Source: Burkholderiaceae bacterium (GTDB taxonomy: Bacteria > Pseudomonadota > Gammaproteobacteria > Burkholderiales > Burkholderiaceae_C). Taken from it: a stretch of DNA of 7,051 nucleotides. Where the stretch lies: assembly GCA_029864165.1 (NCBI GenBank), contig JAOTTZ010000092.1:1-7051 (forward strand). The letters run 5' to 3'. The position numbers and the translations under genes were made by a program. The notes beneath the pieces were generated by a model. That model made no database searches and was not told the DNA's origin. It saw nothing but the letters and a program-made list of their open reading frames with translations. This document shows positions 1-6,533 of the stretch, piece by piece (positions within the stretch are counted from its first letter, which is position 1; each line of letters begins with the position of its first letter).

Positions 1-1353
1 CAGCTGCGGCTTGCCAGCGTCGTCGAGATAAGTGGCATTGAGCGGCTTTGAATACACAGTGCCTAGGTAGAACACATGACCCACCTCGACACCTCGCTGG
101 ACACTTAGCACGCCTTCGCCATCTGGCGACGGGTCGCCCGCGATGACGTTGCGGATATCGGCCACTGCAAATGGCTCTGGCAAGTCGCGCGCCCAGTTGG
201 CGCCGGTGTAGTGAAAATCGGCCTCATTGGCGCCACAAATGAAATCACTCATGGCGACCACGCTACGGTCTGCCACCACTTTCACCGGCAGTTTGGCGCT
301 TTCCCCAACAAAGACTGGCCCAAGATAACCCGGCTTGCAACCAAAGTGAGTCTCTATCTCCGCTTCGCTGGCGAAGCGAAATCCGCTCTCTAACCCCGAG
401 ACCTTCCCAGCCTTCAGTTCGTTCAGGTCGTGGTCGCCGCGCACGAGCAGCAGCCATACCGTAGTGCTCACAGTGACGCCCAACCCATCCTTCTGGTCAG
501 CAGCCAGTACCAGTGATTTGACGGTTCGCGACAGTGGCACCCCCAAATACTCGGCAACATCAGCACAGGTAGATTTCCCCGGTGTCGGTGTTTTGACCAT
601 TGTCTGTTCCGGGGCGCAGCGGGGGCTAACAGGCGGCAATGCTTCGGCAAGTTCAATGTTGGCCGCGTAGTCGCTGGTCGAACAGTAAACAATCGCGTCT
701 TCGCCGGTATCGGCAATCACCTGGAACTCGTGCGAACGATCACCCCCAATCGCACCAGTGTCGGCCGCGACAGCACGGTAGGTTAGACCCATACGGTCAA
801 AGATACGCTGGTACGCGGCGAACATAGCGTTGTAGCTCTGCAGTGCCGATTCCACGTCACGGTCGAACGAGTATGCGTCCTTCATCGTGAACTCGCGCCC
901 TCGCATCACGCCATAACGCGGTCGGCGTTCGTCACGAAATTTGGTCTGGATATGGTAGAACGTCTTGGGCAACTGGCGATAACTACGCAGTTCCTGTCGC
1001 GCAATGTCGGTAACGACTTCCTCGCTGGTGGGCTGAATCACGTAGTCACGGTCATGCCTGTCTTTCACGCGTAGCAATTCAGGCCCCATCTTCTGGAAGC
1101 GGCCGGTTTCTTGCCACAAATCGGCAGGTTGTACCACCGGCATCAGCAATTCGACCGCGTTTGCACGGTTCATTTCTTCGCGGATGATGGCCTCGACTTT
1201 GCGCATAACGCGCAAGCCTATCGGCATGTAGCTATAAATACCTGCGCCGTGCCGTTTGATCATGCCGGCACGCATCATCAACCGGTGGCTCACAATCTCT
1301 GCGTCGGCAGGCGCTTCCTTCAAGGTTGCAATGAAGAACTGGGAAGCTTTCAT
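1..1353 (-). CDS. proS: Prolyl-tRNA synthetase, C-terminus cut by window edge
   Basis: Class II synthetase that attaches proline to tRNA-Pro in the cytoplasm. I translated most of the frame by hand from the ATG at 1353 to the window edge and found no break; 451 codons are present. The family is usually about 570-580 residues, so roughly 120 C-terminal residues, including motif 3 and the anticodon-binding domain, lie outside. Visible parts: the N-terminus starts [19 protein letters not shown], typical of bacterial ProS; PTSEEV lies at about 108-113; class II motif 2 (FRDE) at 139-142, followed by [12 protein letters not shown]. The long insertion from about 225 to 405 is the INS editing domain that clears Ala-tRNA-Pro. 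Its lysine in SRTVKSL falls at residue 279, the number given for the E. coli editing lysine. The ATG has only a weak ribosome site, so the start rests on family alignment. It is transcribed away from rppH, and a terminator-like hairpin lies 32 bases upstream. Confidence 0.97.
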   Translation of the reverse strand, partial: MKASQFFIATLKEAPADAEIVSHRLMMRAGMIKRHGAGIYSYMPIGLRVMRKVEAIIREEMNRANAVELLMPVVQPADLWQETGRFQKMGPELLRVKDRHDRDYVIQPTSEEVVTDIARQELRSYRQLPKTFYHIQTKFRDERRPRYGVMRGREFTMKDAYSFDRDVESALQSYNAMFAAYQRIFDRMGLTYRAVAADTGAIGGDRSHEFQVIADTGEDAIVYCSTSDYAANIELAEALPPVSPRCAPEQTMVKTPTPGKSTCADVAEYLGVPLSRTVKSLVLAADQKDGLGVTVSTTVWLLLVRGDHDLNELKAGKVSGLESGFRFASEAEIETHFGCKPGYLGPVFVGESAKLPVKVVADRSVVAMSDFICGANEADFHYTGANWARDLPEPFAVADIRNVIAGDPSPDGEGVLSVQRGVEVGHVFYLGTVYSKPLNATYLDDAGKPQL

Positions 1354-1385
1354 GGATTGGCACCGAGTGACCGCTATACGCAATG

Positions 1386-1456
1386 AAAAAGCGCGCGGCT
1401 TAGTACGTGGAGCACGGAACCCCGTGCGAATCCACGCTGGACTCAACCGATCGCGC
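1386..1456 (-). terminator. Three-tier stem-loop with T-tract upstream of proS (intrinsic terminator or attenuator)
   Basis: Base pairing read directly from the sequence: 1391-1395 pairs with 1452-1456; 1396-1398 with 1447-1449 (two-base bulge at 1450-1451); 1402-1404 with 1441-1443; 1406-1410 with 1432-1436; and 1412-1417 (GCACGG) with 1422-1427 (CCGTGC) around a four-base loop. The basal stem is all G and C. On the minus strand it runs straight into TTTTT (1390-1386), the layout of a Rho-independent terminator. No T-tract follows on the plus strand. The T-tract ends 32 bases before the proS ATG, so it could be an attenuator in a proS leader or a stop for transcripts arriving antisense through rppH. 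Which one is inference; the structure is seen. Confidence 0.55.
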
Positions 1457-1496
1457 CGGTGCAATAATCGTACCAACGGAAAATTTGGGGTTGATT

Positions 1497-2096
1497 ATGC
1501 TCGACCGCGAAGGTTATAGACCCAACGTCGGCATCATCCTGCTCAACCAGCGGAACCAGGTGTTCTGGGGTAAGCGACTGCGCGCCCACTCCTGGCAGTT
1601 CCCGCAAGGTGGCATCAAACATGGCGAGACTCCCGAGCAGGCGATGTTCCGCGAGCTGCACGAAGAAGTGGGCTTGTGCCCCGAGCAGGTGCGTGTCATT
1701 GCGCGTACACGCGATTGGTTGCGATACGAGGTACCGGACCACTACATCCGTCGCGATGCTCGTGGTCATTACCGCGGGCAGAAGCAGATCTGGTTTTTGC
1801 TGCAGCTGTTGGGTCACGACAGCGACATGAACCTTCGCGCTACCGACCACCCGGAATTCGACGCGTGGCGCTGGAACGACTACTGGATACCACTGGACAT
1901 GGTCATCGAATTCAAGCGCAGCGTCTATGACTTGGCGTTGACCGAGCTCGCGCGTTTCGTGCCTCGCGGCAACCGCCCACACCGCTACCTACGCTCAGGC
2001 GTACGAACGAAACAACATAGGGCGTCGCCCACAAACGATCGCGAAAATGGTAACGCCTCTGAACTCGCAAAAGTTAGCAAAACAACGGTCAGCTAG
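1497..2096 (+). CDS. rppH: RNA pyrophosphohydrolase (Nudix hydrolase)
   Basis: RppH removes pyrophosphate from the 5' triphosphate end of mRNA, giving a 5' monophosphate that stimulates RNase E decay. The 199-residue product begins [17 protein letters not shown], the standard family start. The full Nudix box lies at residues 38-60: G38, five residues, E44, seven residues, then R52-E53-L54, E56-E57, G59-L60. The metal-binding glutamates are all present. WQFPQGG just before it is also typical. The start was placed at the ATG at 1497, with GGGG at 1487-1490 six bases upstream. The frame stays open to a GTG at 1407, but the extra 30 residues are unlike the family and sit on the hairpin. E. coli RppH has 176 residues; the extra tail after about residue 172 is hydrophilic and looks disordered. 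The gene converges on proB and diverges from proS. Confidence 0.95.
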   Translation: MLDREGYRPNVGIILLNQRNQVFWGKRLRAHSWQFPQGGIKHGETPEQAMFRELHEEVGLCPEQVRVIARTRDWLRYEVPDHYIRRDARGHYRGQKQIWFLLQLLGHDSDMNLRATDHPEFDAWRWNDYWIPLDMVIEFKRSVYDLALTELARFVPRGNRPHRYLRSGVRTKQHRASPTNDRENGNASELAKVSKTTVS

Positions 2097-2118
2097 ACCC
2101 ACCATGGTTACGGCCGAC

Positions 2119-2149
2119 ATCGCTTGAAGGCAGAAACCTGCGCAGCGAT
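2119..2149. other. Stem-loop between the converging ends of rppH and proB
   Basis: ATCGCT (2119-2124) pairs with AGCGAT (2144-2149). Inside it GCAG (2130-2133) pairs with CTGC (2138-2141) around AAAC. It fills the 63-base convergent gap and could slow polymerase from either side. Neither strand has a T-tract after it, so it is not a convincing intrinsic terminator. Confidence 0.3.
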
Positions 2150-2159
2150 CTGGCGCTCG

Positions 2160-3278
2160 CTATGAGAGCACTAAATTGTCACGATGAATCATTTCAGCTT
2201 CGGCGGTGAAGCCAAGCAGGCTCTCAAATTCGCTCGACGGTTTGCGTAAAATCAGGCGCGCTTCGGAACTGCTGTAGTTGGCCAATCCACGCGCCACCTC
2301 AATTCCGGCCAGGCTGCATACCGCAATCACGTCGCCGCGCACAAAATCGCCTCGCACAGCGACCATACCGATGGGCAGCAGGCTCCCGCTCCCCTCGCGC
2401 AGCTTGGTGACTGCGCCGTCATCGATCAGCACCGAGCCGCGCAATTGCAAATGATCCACCATCCATTGCTTTCGTGCCGCCAGCTTCGGTGTCGAAGCGA
2501 GCAACCTGGTCCCGATACTTTCGCCTGACACCAGGCGCAGCAGGACATCTGGCTCGCGCCCCGACGCAATCACGGTAAAGGCGCCGCTGCGTGCCGCGCG
2601 TTTAGCGGCCAACACCTTGGTGAGCATGCCTCCGCGACCAACGCTGGAGCCTGCGCCGCCGGCCATATGCTCAATCTCAGAGGCCCCCGCTTGAGCCACA
2701 TGTATCAAGCGCGCATCTGGATGCTGGCGCGGATCGGCCGAGTAGAGGCCTTGCTGGTCCGTCAGAATCACCAACGCGTCGGCCTCTACCAAGTTGGCCA
2801 CCAGCGCAGCCAGAGTATCGTTGTCACCAAATTTGATTTCGTCGTTGACCACCGTGTCGTTTTCATTGATCACTGGCACGACCATCAACCCAAGCAGCGT
2901 CACCAGGGTAGAACGCGCGTTCAGGTAGCGCTCACGGTCGGCCAGGTCCGCGTGCGTCAGCAATACCTGGGCGCTGTGCATGCCGTGGATACGCAGTTGT
3001 GATTCATAGGCCTGCACCAAGCCCATCTGCCCGACAGCGGCCGCAGCTTGCAACTCGTGGATCTCTTTGGGCCGCTGGGCCCAGCCCAGGCGGCTCATAC
3101 CCTCGGCGATTGCACCGCTGGAGACGATCATGACCTCAAGCCTCTGTCGGGCCAGCACGGCAAGCTGGCGGCACCAAGCGCCAATTGCCTGCGCATCGAC
3201 CCCACGGCCTTCGTCGGTCACCAGGCTGGAGCCGACCTTGACGACAACGCGCCGGGCGTTCTTAAACAGATCAGCCAT
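2160..3278 (-). CDS. proB: Glutamate 5-kinase
   Basis: First committed step of proline synthesis from glutamate: phosphorylation of the gamma-carboxyl to gamma-glutamyl phosphate in the cytoplasm. With the start at 3278 the product has 372 residues (E. coli 367). The amino-acid kinase domain shows VVVKVGSS at 11-18 (Lys14), VSSGAI at 52-57, VINENDTV at 136-143, FGDNDTLA at 150-157, [13 protein letters not shown] at 172-184 and GRGGMLTK at 214-221. A C-terminal PUA domain follows from about residue 285 ([10 protein letters not shown] onwards), as in E. coli. The frame is open up to 3332, but only [16 protein letters not shown] matches a normal family start. The ATG overlaps the obgE stop (minus strand ATGGCTGA) and has no clear ribosome site, so translation is probably coupled to obgE. 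It is last in the rplU-rpmA-obgE-proB cluster. proA, the next pathway gene, is not in the window. Feedback inhibition by proline is known for the family. Confidence 0.96.
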   Translation of the reverse strand: MADLFKNARRVVVKVGSSLVTDEGRGVDAQAIGAWCRQLAVLARQRLEVMIVSSGAIAEGMSRLGWAQRPKEIHELQAAAAVGQMGLVQAYESQLRIHGMHSAQVLLTHADLADRERYLNARSTLVTLLGLMVVPVINENDTVVNDEIKFGDNDTLAALVANLVEADALVILTDQQGLYSADPRQHPDARLIHVAQAGASEIEHMAGGAGSSVGRGGMLTKVLAAKRAARSGAFTVIASGREPDVLLRLVSGESIGTRLLASTPKLAARKQWMVDHLQLRGSVLIDDGAVTKLREGSGSLLPIGMVAVRGDFVRGDVIAVCSLAGIEVARGLANYSSSEARLILRKPSSEFESLLGFTAEAEMIHRDNLVLS

Positions 3279-4362
3279 GCGTGACAACGGCTGACATCGC
3301 ATCCGCCTGGCTCCGAAAGCGCGGGTCGTCAACGTTGTCCAGCGGATTGCGCAGCATGGTTGACACGTGCTGATAAGCGGCGTTCACGAGCGTCTTACAG
3401 CCTTCACGCGTCAGCGCGGAAACTTCAAACACCGGGCCCTCCCACTTGAAGCGCTGGATAAACTCGCTGACGCGTTGTTCCCGGTATTCGGCCGGCACCA
3501 TATCGATCTTGTTCAGCACCAACCAGCGTGGTTTGTCGTGCAGCGCAGAGTCATATTTCCTGAGCTCCGCAACAACCGCATTGGCTTGTTCGACCGGATC
3601 GACTTGGTCGTCAAACGGCGCGAAATCCACGATGTGCAGCAGTAAGCGCGTGCGTTGCAAGTGGCGCAAGAACTGATGACCCAAACCGGCCCCATGGGCC
3701 GCACCTTCAATCAGCCCGGGAATGTCGGCCACGACAAAGCTCCGTTCTGGCCCGACGCGCACGACGCCCAGATTGGGATACAGCGTAGTGAACGGGTAGT
3801 CGGCAATCTTCGGCCGCGCGTTCGAGATAGCGGCAATAAGTGTCGACTTTCCCGCATTGGGCATGCCTAGGAGCCCAACGTCGGCCAATACCCGCAACTC
3901 GAGCTTGAGTTTGCGCGCCTCGCCTGGCCAGCCGGGAGTTTTCTTTCGCGGTGCTCGGTTGGTGCTGCTCTTGAAATGCGCATTGCCAAACCCCCCGTCG
4001 CCACCTTTGGCGATCAGTACCTGTTGGCCCTCTACCAGCAGCTCGGCCAGTACCCTATCGGCGTCAAGATCCGCAATGATGGTACCCATGGGCATGCGCA
4101 AGACAATGTCGTCGGCCGCCGCACCGAACTGATCGGAACCGCGCCCATGTTCACCGCCGCGGGCCTCAAAGCGACGCGCGTAACGGAAGTCGATGAGTGT
4201 GTTCAAGTTGGGGTCACCGACCGCGTACACACTTCCACCGCGCCCGCCGTTACCACCGTTGGGCCCGCCAAAGGGAATGAACTTCTCGCGGCGAAAGCTC
4301 AGGCAGCCACTGCCCCCGTGGCCGGCAACCACGTCGATGATGGCTTCGTCGACAAACTTCAT
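3271..4362 (-). CDS. obgE: Obg family GTPase, 50S ribosome assembly
   Basis: Essential GTPase that binds the 50S subunit, helps its late assembly and links ribosome status to stress responses. The product has 363 residues. The N-terminal Obg fold (about 1-158) is glycine-rich, with [13 protein letters not shown] at 31-43 and [19 protein letters not shown] at 120-138. The G domain has P-loop GMPNAGKST (166-174), switch I around [10 protein letters not shown] (190-199), G3 DIPG (213-216), G4 NKID (284-287) and G5 SAL (315-317). All nucleotide-binding motifs are intact. The C-terminal part is short, ending about 46 residues after SAL, and lacks the long acidic tail of the 390-residue E. coli protein. 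The ATG is preceded by AAGAG at a suitable distance. It lies 136 bases after rpmA and overlaps proB by 8 bases; the rplU-rpmA-obgE order is widely conserved. Confidence 0.97.
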   Translation of the reverse strand: MKFVDEAIIDVVAGHGGSGCLSFRREKFIPFGGPNGGNGGRGGSVYAVGDPNLNTLIDFRYARRFEARGGEHGRGSDQFGAAADDIVLRMPMGTIIADLDADRVLAELLVEGQQVLIAKGGDGGFGNAHFKSSTNRAPRKKTPGWPGEARKLKLELRVLADVGLLGMPNAGKSTLIAAISNARPKIADYPFTTLYPNLGVVRVGPERSFVVADIPGLIEGAAHGAGLGHQFLRHLQRTRLLLHIVDFAPFDDQVDPVEQANAVVAELRKYDSALHDKPRWLVLNKIDMVPAEYREQRVSEFIQRFKWEGPVFEVSALTREGCKTLVNAAYQHVSTMLRNPLDNVDDPRFRSQADAMSAVVTHG

Positions 4363-4449
4363 GATGGCTCTTGCTCGGTGTATGGTAGGGCAACGTACCA
4401 GTCTCGCGGCGTGCTGCGCAGGCCTGAGCTCCGAAGCAAGGTAATACTG

Positions 4450-4475
4450 AAATTAAACAGTCCCGATGAACCGGG
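4450..4475 (-). terminator. Weak hairpin plus T-rich tract in the rpmA-obgE gap
   Basis: In the 136-base gap between rpmA and obgE, CCCG (4462-4465) and CGGG (4472-4475) form a short stem. On the minus strand it is followed by a T-rich stretch (complement of 4450-4459). With only four or five pairs it is at best a partial terminator that could lower obgE-proB expression relative to the ribosomal protein genes, or a processing site. No convincing obgE promoter was found in the gap. Confidence 0.22.
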
Positions 4476-4498
4476 GCTCAGTGGACTACTGCCGACGG

Positions 4499-4756
4499 CT
4501 AGACTGCCGTGACCGAAACGGTCTGACGATTCAGCGGACCCTTGATCGCAAAGCTCACCTTGCCGTCGACCAACGCAAACAACGTATGGTCCTTGCCGCA
4601 GGCAACGTTTGGGCCCGGGTGAAACTTGGTGCCACGCTGGCGTACGATGATCGAACCGGCCCGGATGACCTGCCCGCCGAAGGCCTTGACCCCCAGCATC
4701 TTCGGTTGCGAATCGCGGCCATTGCGTGTGGAACCGCCGCCCTTTTTTTGTGCCAT
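4499..4756 (-). CDS. rpmA: 50S ribosomal protein L27
   Basis: L27 sits near the peptidyl transferase centre, with its flexible N-terminal tail reaching towards the tRNA ends. The 85-residue length is exactly the family's usual size. It opens [19 protein letters not shown] and continues with the conserved LGVKAFGGQ and [16 protein letters not shown] segments and the GKDHTLFAL block. There is no Firmicutes-type cleavable leader before the glycine-rich tail. The ATG at 4756 has a good ribosome site, GAGGA (minus strand 4768-4764) with a 7-base spacer. It follows rplU by 38 bases, which supports cotranscription. Codons 3-5 read CAA AAA AAG and contain the slippery heptamer A-AAA-AAG. A 5-bp inverted repeat (4495-4499 with 4506-4510) spans the stop codon. 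Confidence 0.98.
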   Translation of the reverse strand: MAQKKGGGSTRNGRDSQPKMLGVKAFGGQVIRAGSIIVRQRGTKFHPGPNVACGKDHTLFALVDGKVSFAIKGPLNRQTVSVTAV

Positions 4757-4795
4757 GGTTAGATCCTCGAACTCCTACCTCAAGCCGTAACCCAC

Positions 4796-5107
4796 TCAGC
4801 TGTTAACCGTGCCGATTTCGATTTCTGTAAAATTCTGACGGTGACCTTGATGTTTCTGATAGTGCTTCCGGCGACGCATCTTGAAAATACGCACCTTGTC
4901 GTGCCTGCCTTGCGCTAGCACCTTGGCATTTACACTTGCTCCAGCGACCAACGGCGTCCCCACCAACAGACTTGTGCCTGAGCCGACAGCCAAAACCTGG
5001 TCAATCACGATCGTCTGGCCAACATCCGCGGCAACGCGCTCAATCTTGACTCTCTCGCCTGGGGCAACTTTGTACTGTTTGCCACCGGTTTTTATCACCG
5101 CGTACAT
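4796..5107 (-). CDS. rplU: 50S ribosomal protein L21
   Basis: L21 binds 23S rRNA in the large subunit. The product has 103 residues, the same size as E. coli L21. It begins [14 protein letters not shown], the family signature start, and carries the basic stretch [17 protein letters not shown] near the C-terminus, where L21 contacts rRNA. An in-frame TTG at 5119 would add four residues but overlaps the ribosome site, so the ATG at 5107 was chosen. It is the first gene of the rplU-rpmA-obgE-proB cluster and diverges from ispB. Confidence 0.98.
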   Translation of the reverse strand: MYAVIKTGGKQYKVAPGERVKIERVAADVGQTIVIDQVLAVGSGTSLLVGTPLVAGASVNAKVLAQGRHDKVRIFKMRRRKHYQKHQGHRQNFTEIEIGTVNS

Positions 5108-5117
5108 GGGATCCCTC
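5108..5117 (-). promoter_or_regulatory. Ribosome binding site that fixes the rplU start
   Basis: On the minus strand GAGGGA (5117-5112) lies directly before CCC and the ATG. GAGGG is five bases from the ATG at 5107, ideal spacing. The alternative TTG start at 5119 lies inside this site, which argues against it. Confidence 0.75.
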
Positions 5118-5168
5118 AACTTTGCGTTGTGGACGACTGGTCAATCTTGCCGCCCGTTAGTTTTCTGA

Positions 5169-5177
5169 ATTTTAGCA
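5169..5177 (-). promoter_or_regulatory. Candidate rplU operon promoter (extended -10)
   Basis: The minus strand reads TGCTAAAAT (5177-5169): an extended -10 TG followed by one base and TAAAAT, five of six matches to TATAAT. It would start transcription near 5162, giving a leader of about 55 bases before rplU. No good -35 hexamer is visible, which is tolerable for an extended -10 site. The presumed -35 region touches the left arm of the inverted repeat at 5192-5220. Confidence 0.4.
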
Positions 5178-5191
5178 TCTGGCAGCTAACC

Positions 5192-5220
5192 CCGACACAT
5201 GCGGGCGCCGGCAGTGTCGG
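5192..5220. repeat. Inverted repeat next to the rplU promoter
   Basis: Perfect 7-base arms CCGACAC (5192-5198) and GTGTCGG (5214-5220). With one bulged base the stem continues as TGC (5200-5202) with GCA (5211-5213), giving ten pairs around an eight-base GC-rich loop. No T-tract follows on either strand, so it is not a simple terminator. Its position at the -35 region of the rplU promoter suits a protein-binding operator, but no regulator can be named. Confidence 0.5.
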
Positions 5221-5229
5221 CAGACGGAC

Positions 5230-5271
5230 AAAAATCCGAGCGGTGTTGTTTGCAACACCGCCCGCAGTCGG
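5230..5271 (-). terminator. Strong hairpin with T-tract in the rplU-ispB gap
   Basis: Perfect 9-base arms GCGGTGTTG (5240-5248) and CAACACCGC (5253-5261) enclose a four-base loop. The outer bases CCGA (5236-5239) also pair with TCGG (5268-5271), leaving a six-base bulge. On the minus strand this stem is followed after one base by TTTTT (5234-5230), as in an intrinsic terminator. It lies upstream of the candidate rplU -10, so it would stop antisense transcripts from ispB or attenuate a longer rplU transcript. The same palindrome is centred about 45 bases upstream of the presumed ispB start, where an activator could also bind. Confidence 0.45.
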
Positions 5272-5283
5272 TAGCATGGTTTC

Positions 5284-5289
5284 TATAAT
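5284..5289 (+). promoter_or_regulatory. Candidate ispB promoter, consensus -10
   Basis: TATAAT matches the sigma-70 -10 consensus exactly, 24 bases before the presumed TTG start, giving a short leader of about 18 bases. There is no recognisable -35 hexamer 16-18 bases upstream, so it may need an activator, perhaps at the 5240-5261 palindrome. A second -10-like TATACT lies at 5299-5304. Confidence 0.45.
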
Positions 5290-5313
5290 CTACGTCCGTA
5301 TACTGAGTTCAGC

Positions 5314-6309
5314 TTGCACTCCTTATTCCAAACTTTGCCCACACAGGCGCCTATCGCAGTACCTACAGCGAGCGCCGAGTTGGAGTTGGTCGACGCCGTC
5401 GTTCGCGCCCGATTGGTATCGGACGTGACGCTCGTCAACCAGGTCTCGAACTACATCACCAGCGCCGGCGGCAAGCGCATTCGGCCACAGTTGGTTTTGC
5501 TGTTCTCCAGAGCCCTGGGGTACACCGGGCCTGAGCGATTCGAGTTGGCAGCCACCGTCGAATTGATTCACACCGCCACCTTGTTGCATGATGACGTAGT
5601 GGATGAAGCCAGCCTGAGGCGAGGCCGCGAGACCGCAAACGCTTTGTTTGGCAACGCGGCGAGTGTGTTGGTGGGCGATTTTTTGTATTCGCGCGCCTTC
5701 CAGATGATGGTATCGGTCAATCGGATGCGCGTACTCGAGGTGTTGGCGGACGCGACCAATCGCATTGCCGAGGGGGAAGTCCTGCAGCTGATGAACATGC
5801 ATGACCCCGACTTAACGGTGGATGCTTACCTACGCATGATCCGATTCAAGACAGCCAAGCTGTTCGAAGCCAGCGCTCGCTTGGGCGCCTTGCTAGCGCA
5901 CGCCGACGCACAGGCGGAGGAGGCCTGCGCCAACTATGGGCGCTCGATTGGCACCGCGTTTCAGTTGGTAGACGATTTGCTCGACTATGGGGGCGCCACC
6001 TTACAACTGGGCAAGAACGTGGGCAACGATCTGCGCGAGGGCAAAGCCACGTTACCGTTGCTGGTGGCGATGGCACGCGGCAACGCCTCGGAGCGGACGC
6101 TGATCAGGAATGCCATTAAGCTCGGCGAAGTGACCAAGCTCGCCGAAATCGTAGCGATCGTGCGCCGTACTGGGGCGCTCGACACCACTCGCGAGGCCGC
6201 TCGTGACGAAGCTGAAAGAGCCGGCGCGAGCCTAGCCGGGTTGCCCGAGTCGCCGGCGCGCGACGCTTTGCTAGAATTATGCGTTCGGTCGGTGGAGCGT
6301 TCGTTTTAG
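5314..6309 (+). CDS. ispB: Long-chain trans-polyprenyl (octaprenyl-type) diphosphate synthase, TTG start
   Basis: Adds isopentenyl diphosphate units to an allylic primer to make the C40-type side chain of ubiquinone and other quinones. From the TTG at 5314 the product has 331 residues (E. coli IspB 323). Motifs: GGKRIRP at 52-58; first Asp-rich motif DDVVD at 93-97 within IHTATLLHDDVVDE; LRRG at 101-104; GEVLQLMN at 154-161; KTAKLFE at 179-185; second Asp-rich motif DDLLD at 220-224; then GKNVGNDLREGK. Residue 88, five before the first motif, is alanine rather than aromatic, as expected for a long-chain enzyme. There is no in-frame ATG between the upstream stop at 5272-5274 and the conserved N-terminal region, so a non-ATG start is needed. 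TTG at 5314 has only a weak ribosome site; TTG at 5335 is the alternative. Exact chain length cannot be read from sequence alone. Confidence 0.94.
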   Translation: MHSLFQTLPTQAPIAVPTASAELELVDAVVRARLVSDVTLVNQVSNYITSAGGKRIRPQLVLLFSRALGYTGPERFELAATVELIHTATLLHDDVVDEASLRRGRETANALFGNAASVLVGDFLYSRAFQMMVSVNRMRVLEVLADATNRIAEGEVLQLMNMHDPDLTVDAYLRMIRFKTAKLFEASARLGALLAHADAQAEEACANYGRSIGTAFQLVDDLLDYGGATLQLGKNVGNDLREGKATLPLLVAMARGNASERTLIRNAIKLGEVTKLAEIVAIVRRTGALDTTREAARDEAERAGASLAGLPESPARDALLELCVRSVERSF

Positions 6310-6321
6310 GCGTTGGGCTAC

Positions 6322-6352
6322 TGTGGTGGTGAACGCCCCCCGCCACACCACA
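6322..6352 (+). other. Stem-loop directly before tRNA-Pro
   Basis: TGTGGTG (6322-6328) pairs with CACCACA (6346-6352), with two more pairs (6330-6331 with 6344-6345) after a bulged G. The stem ends one base before the tRNA. There is no T-tract, so it is unlikely to end ispB transcription. The gap from the ispB stop to the tRNA is only 44 bases with no clear promoter, so ispB and the tRNA are probably cotranscribed and this may be a processing feature. Confidence 0.35.
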
Positions 6353-6353
6353 A

Positions 6354-6430
6354 CGGGGTGTAGCTTAGCCTGGTAGAGCGCTACGTTCGGGACGTAGAGG
6401 CCGGAGGTTCGAATCCTCTCACCCCGACCA
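6354..6430 (+). tRNA. proK: tRNA-Pro, anticodon CGG
   Basis: A complete 77-base cloverleaf with encoded CCA. The acceptor stem pairs CGGGGTG (6354-6360) with CACCCCG near the 3' end. The anticodon stem is CTACG (6381-6385) with CGTAG (6393-6397) around loop TTCGGGA, placing anticodon CGG at 6388-6390, which reads the proline codon CCG. The T arm carries GGTTCGAATCC. It strongly resembles E. coli proK, including the unusual C at position 1 of proline tRNAs. It sits 44 bases after ispB and is likely on the same transcript. Confidence 0.97.
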
Positions 6431-6473
6431 GAGCATTGCCGTCACCGCGTGTTTAAGCGCAGCTACCGGGTAC

Positions 6474-6524
6474 CACAGCGTATCGCTCGATCGGACTTTT
6501 CATGGCTGTGATTTGTTGCTTTTT
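6474..6524 (+). terminator. Possible terminator after tRNA-Pro
   Basis: CACAGC (6474-6479) pairs with GCTGTG (6505-6510) across a 25-base loop. A T-rich tract follows, ending in five T's at 6520-6524. A smaller competing hairpin (GCG, TAT, CGC at 6478-6486) overlaps the left arm. The long loop makes it a weak candidate, but it is the only terminator-like element in the 134-base gap before pilB. Confidence 0.3.
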
Positions 6525-6533
6525 AGGCGCCTG

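Noticed and set aside
1401..1435. A GTG-started 11-codon leader peptide on the minus strand before proS
   Set aside because: It has a single proline codon and a weak ribosome site, so it does not support a Pro-codon attenuation mechanism.
1403..1440. A tRNA-like T arm (GCGAATCCAC) within the proS-rppH gap
   Set aside because: There is no acceptor, D or anticodon arm around it, and the bases are better explained by the three-tier hairpin.
1407..1496. A GTG start giving rppH 30 more residues
   Set aside because: The extension lies in the large hairpin and does not resemble RppH, which begins [10 protein letters not shown].
1443..1982. A 179-codon open frame on the minus strand opposite rppH
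   Set aside because: It lies wholly antisense to a well-supported Nudix gene, has no recognisable domain, and GC-rich codon bias readily opens such frames.
3279..3332. An 18-residue N-terminal extension of proB
   Set aside because: It overlaps the obgE tail and is unlike ProB N-termini; the start at 3278 gives the normal beginning and length.
3976..4512. A 178-codon plus-strand open frame opposite obgE and the rpmA end
   Set aside because: It is antisense to intact obgE motifs, runs across a gene boundary and looks like no known family.
5323..5802. A 159-codon minus-strand open frame opposite ispB
   Set aside because: It mirrors the conserved ispB coding region and shows no domain of its own.
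6503..6520. A sigma-54-like site (GG and GC elements) upstream of pilB
   Set aside because: The GG-to-GC spacing is two bases too long for a sigma-54 -24/-12 promoter.
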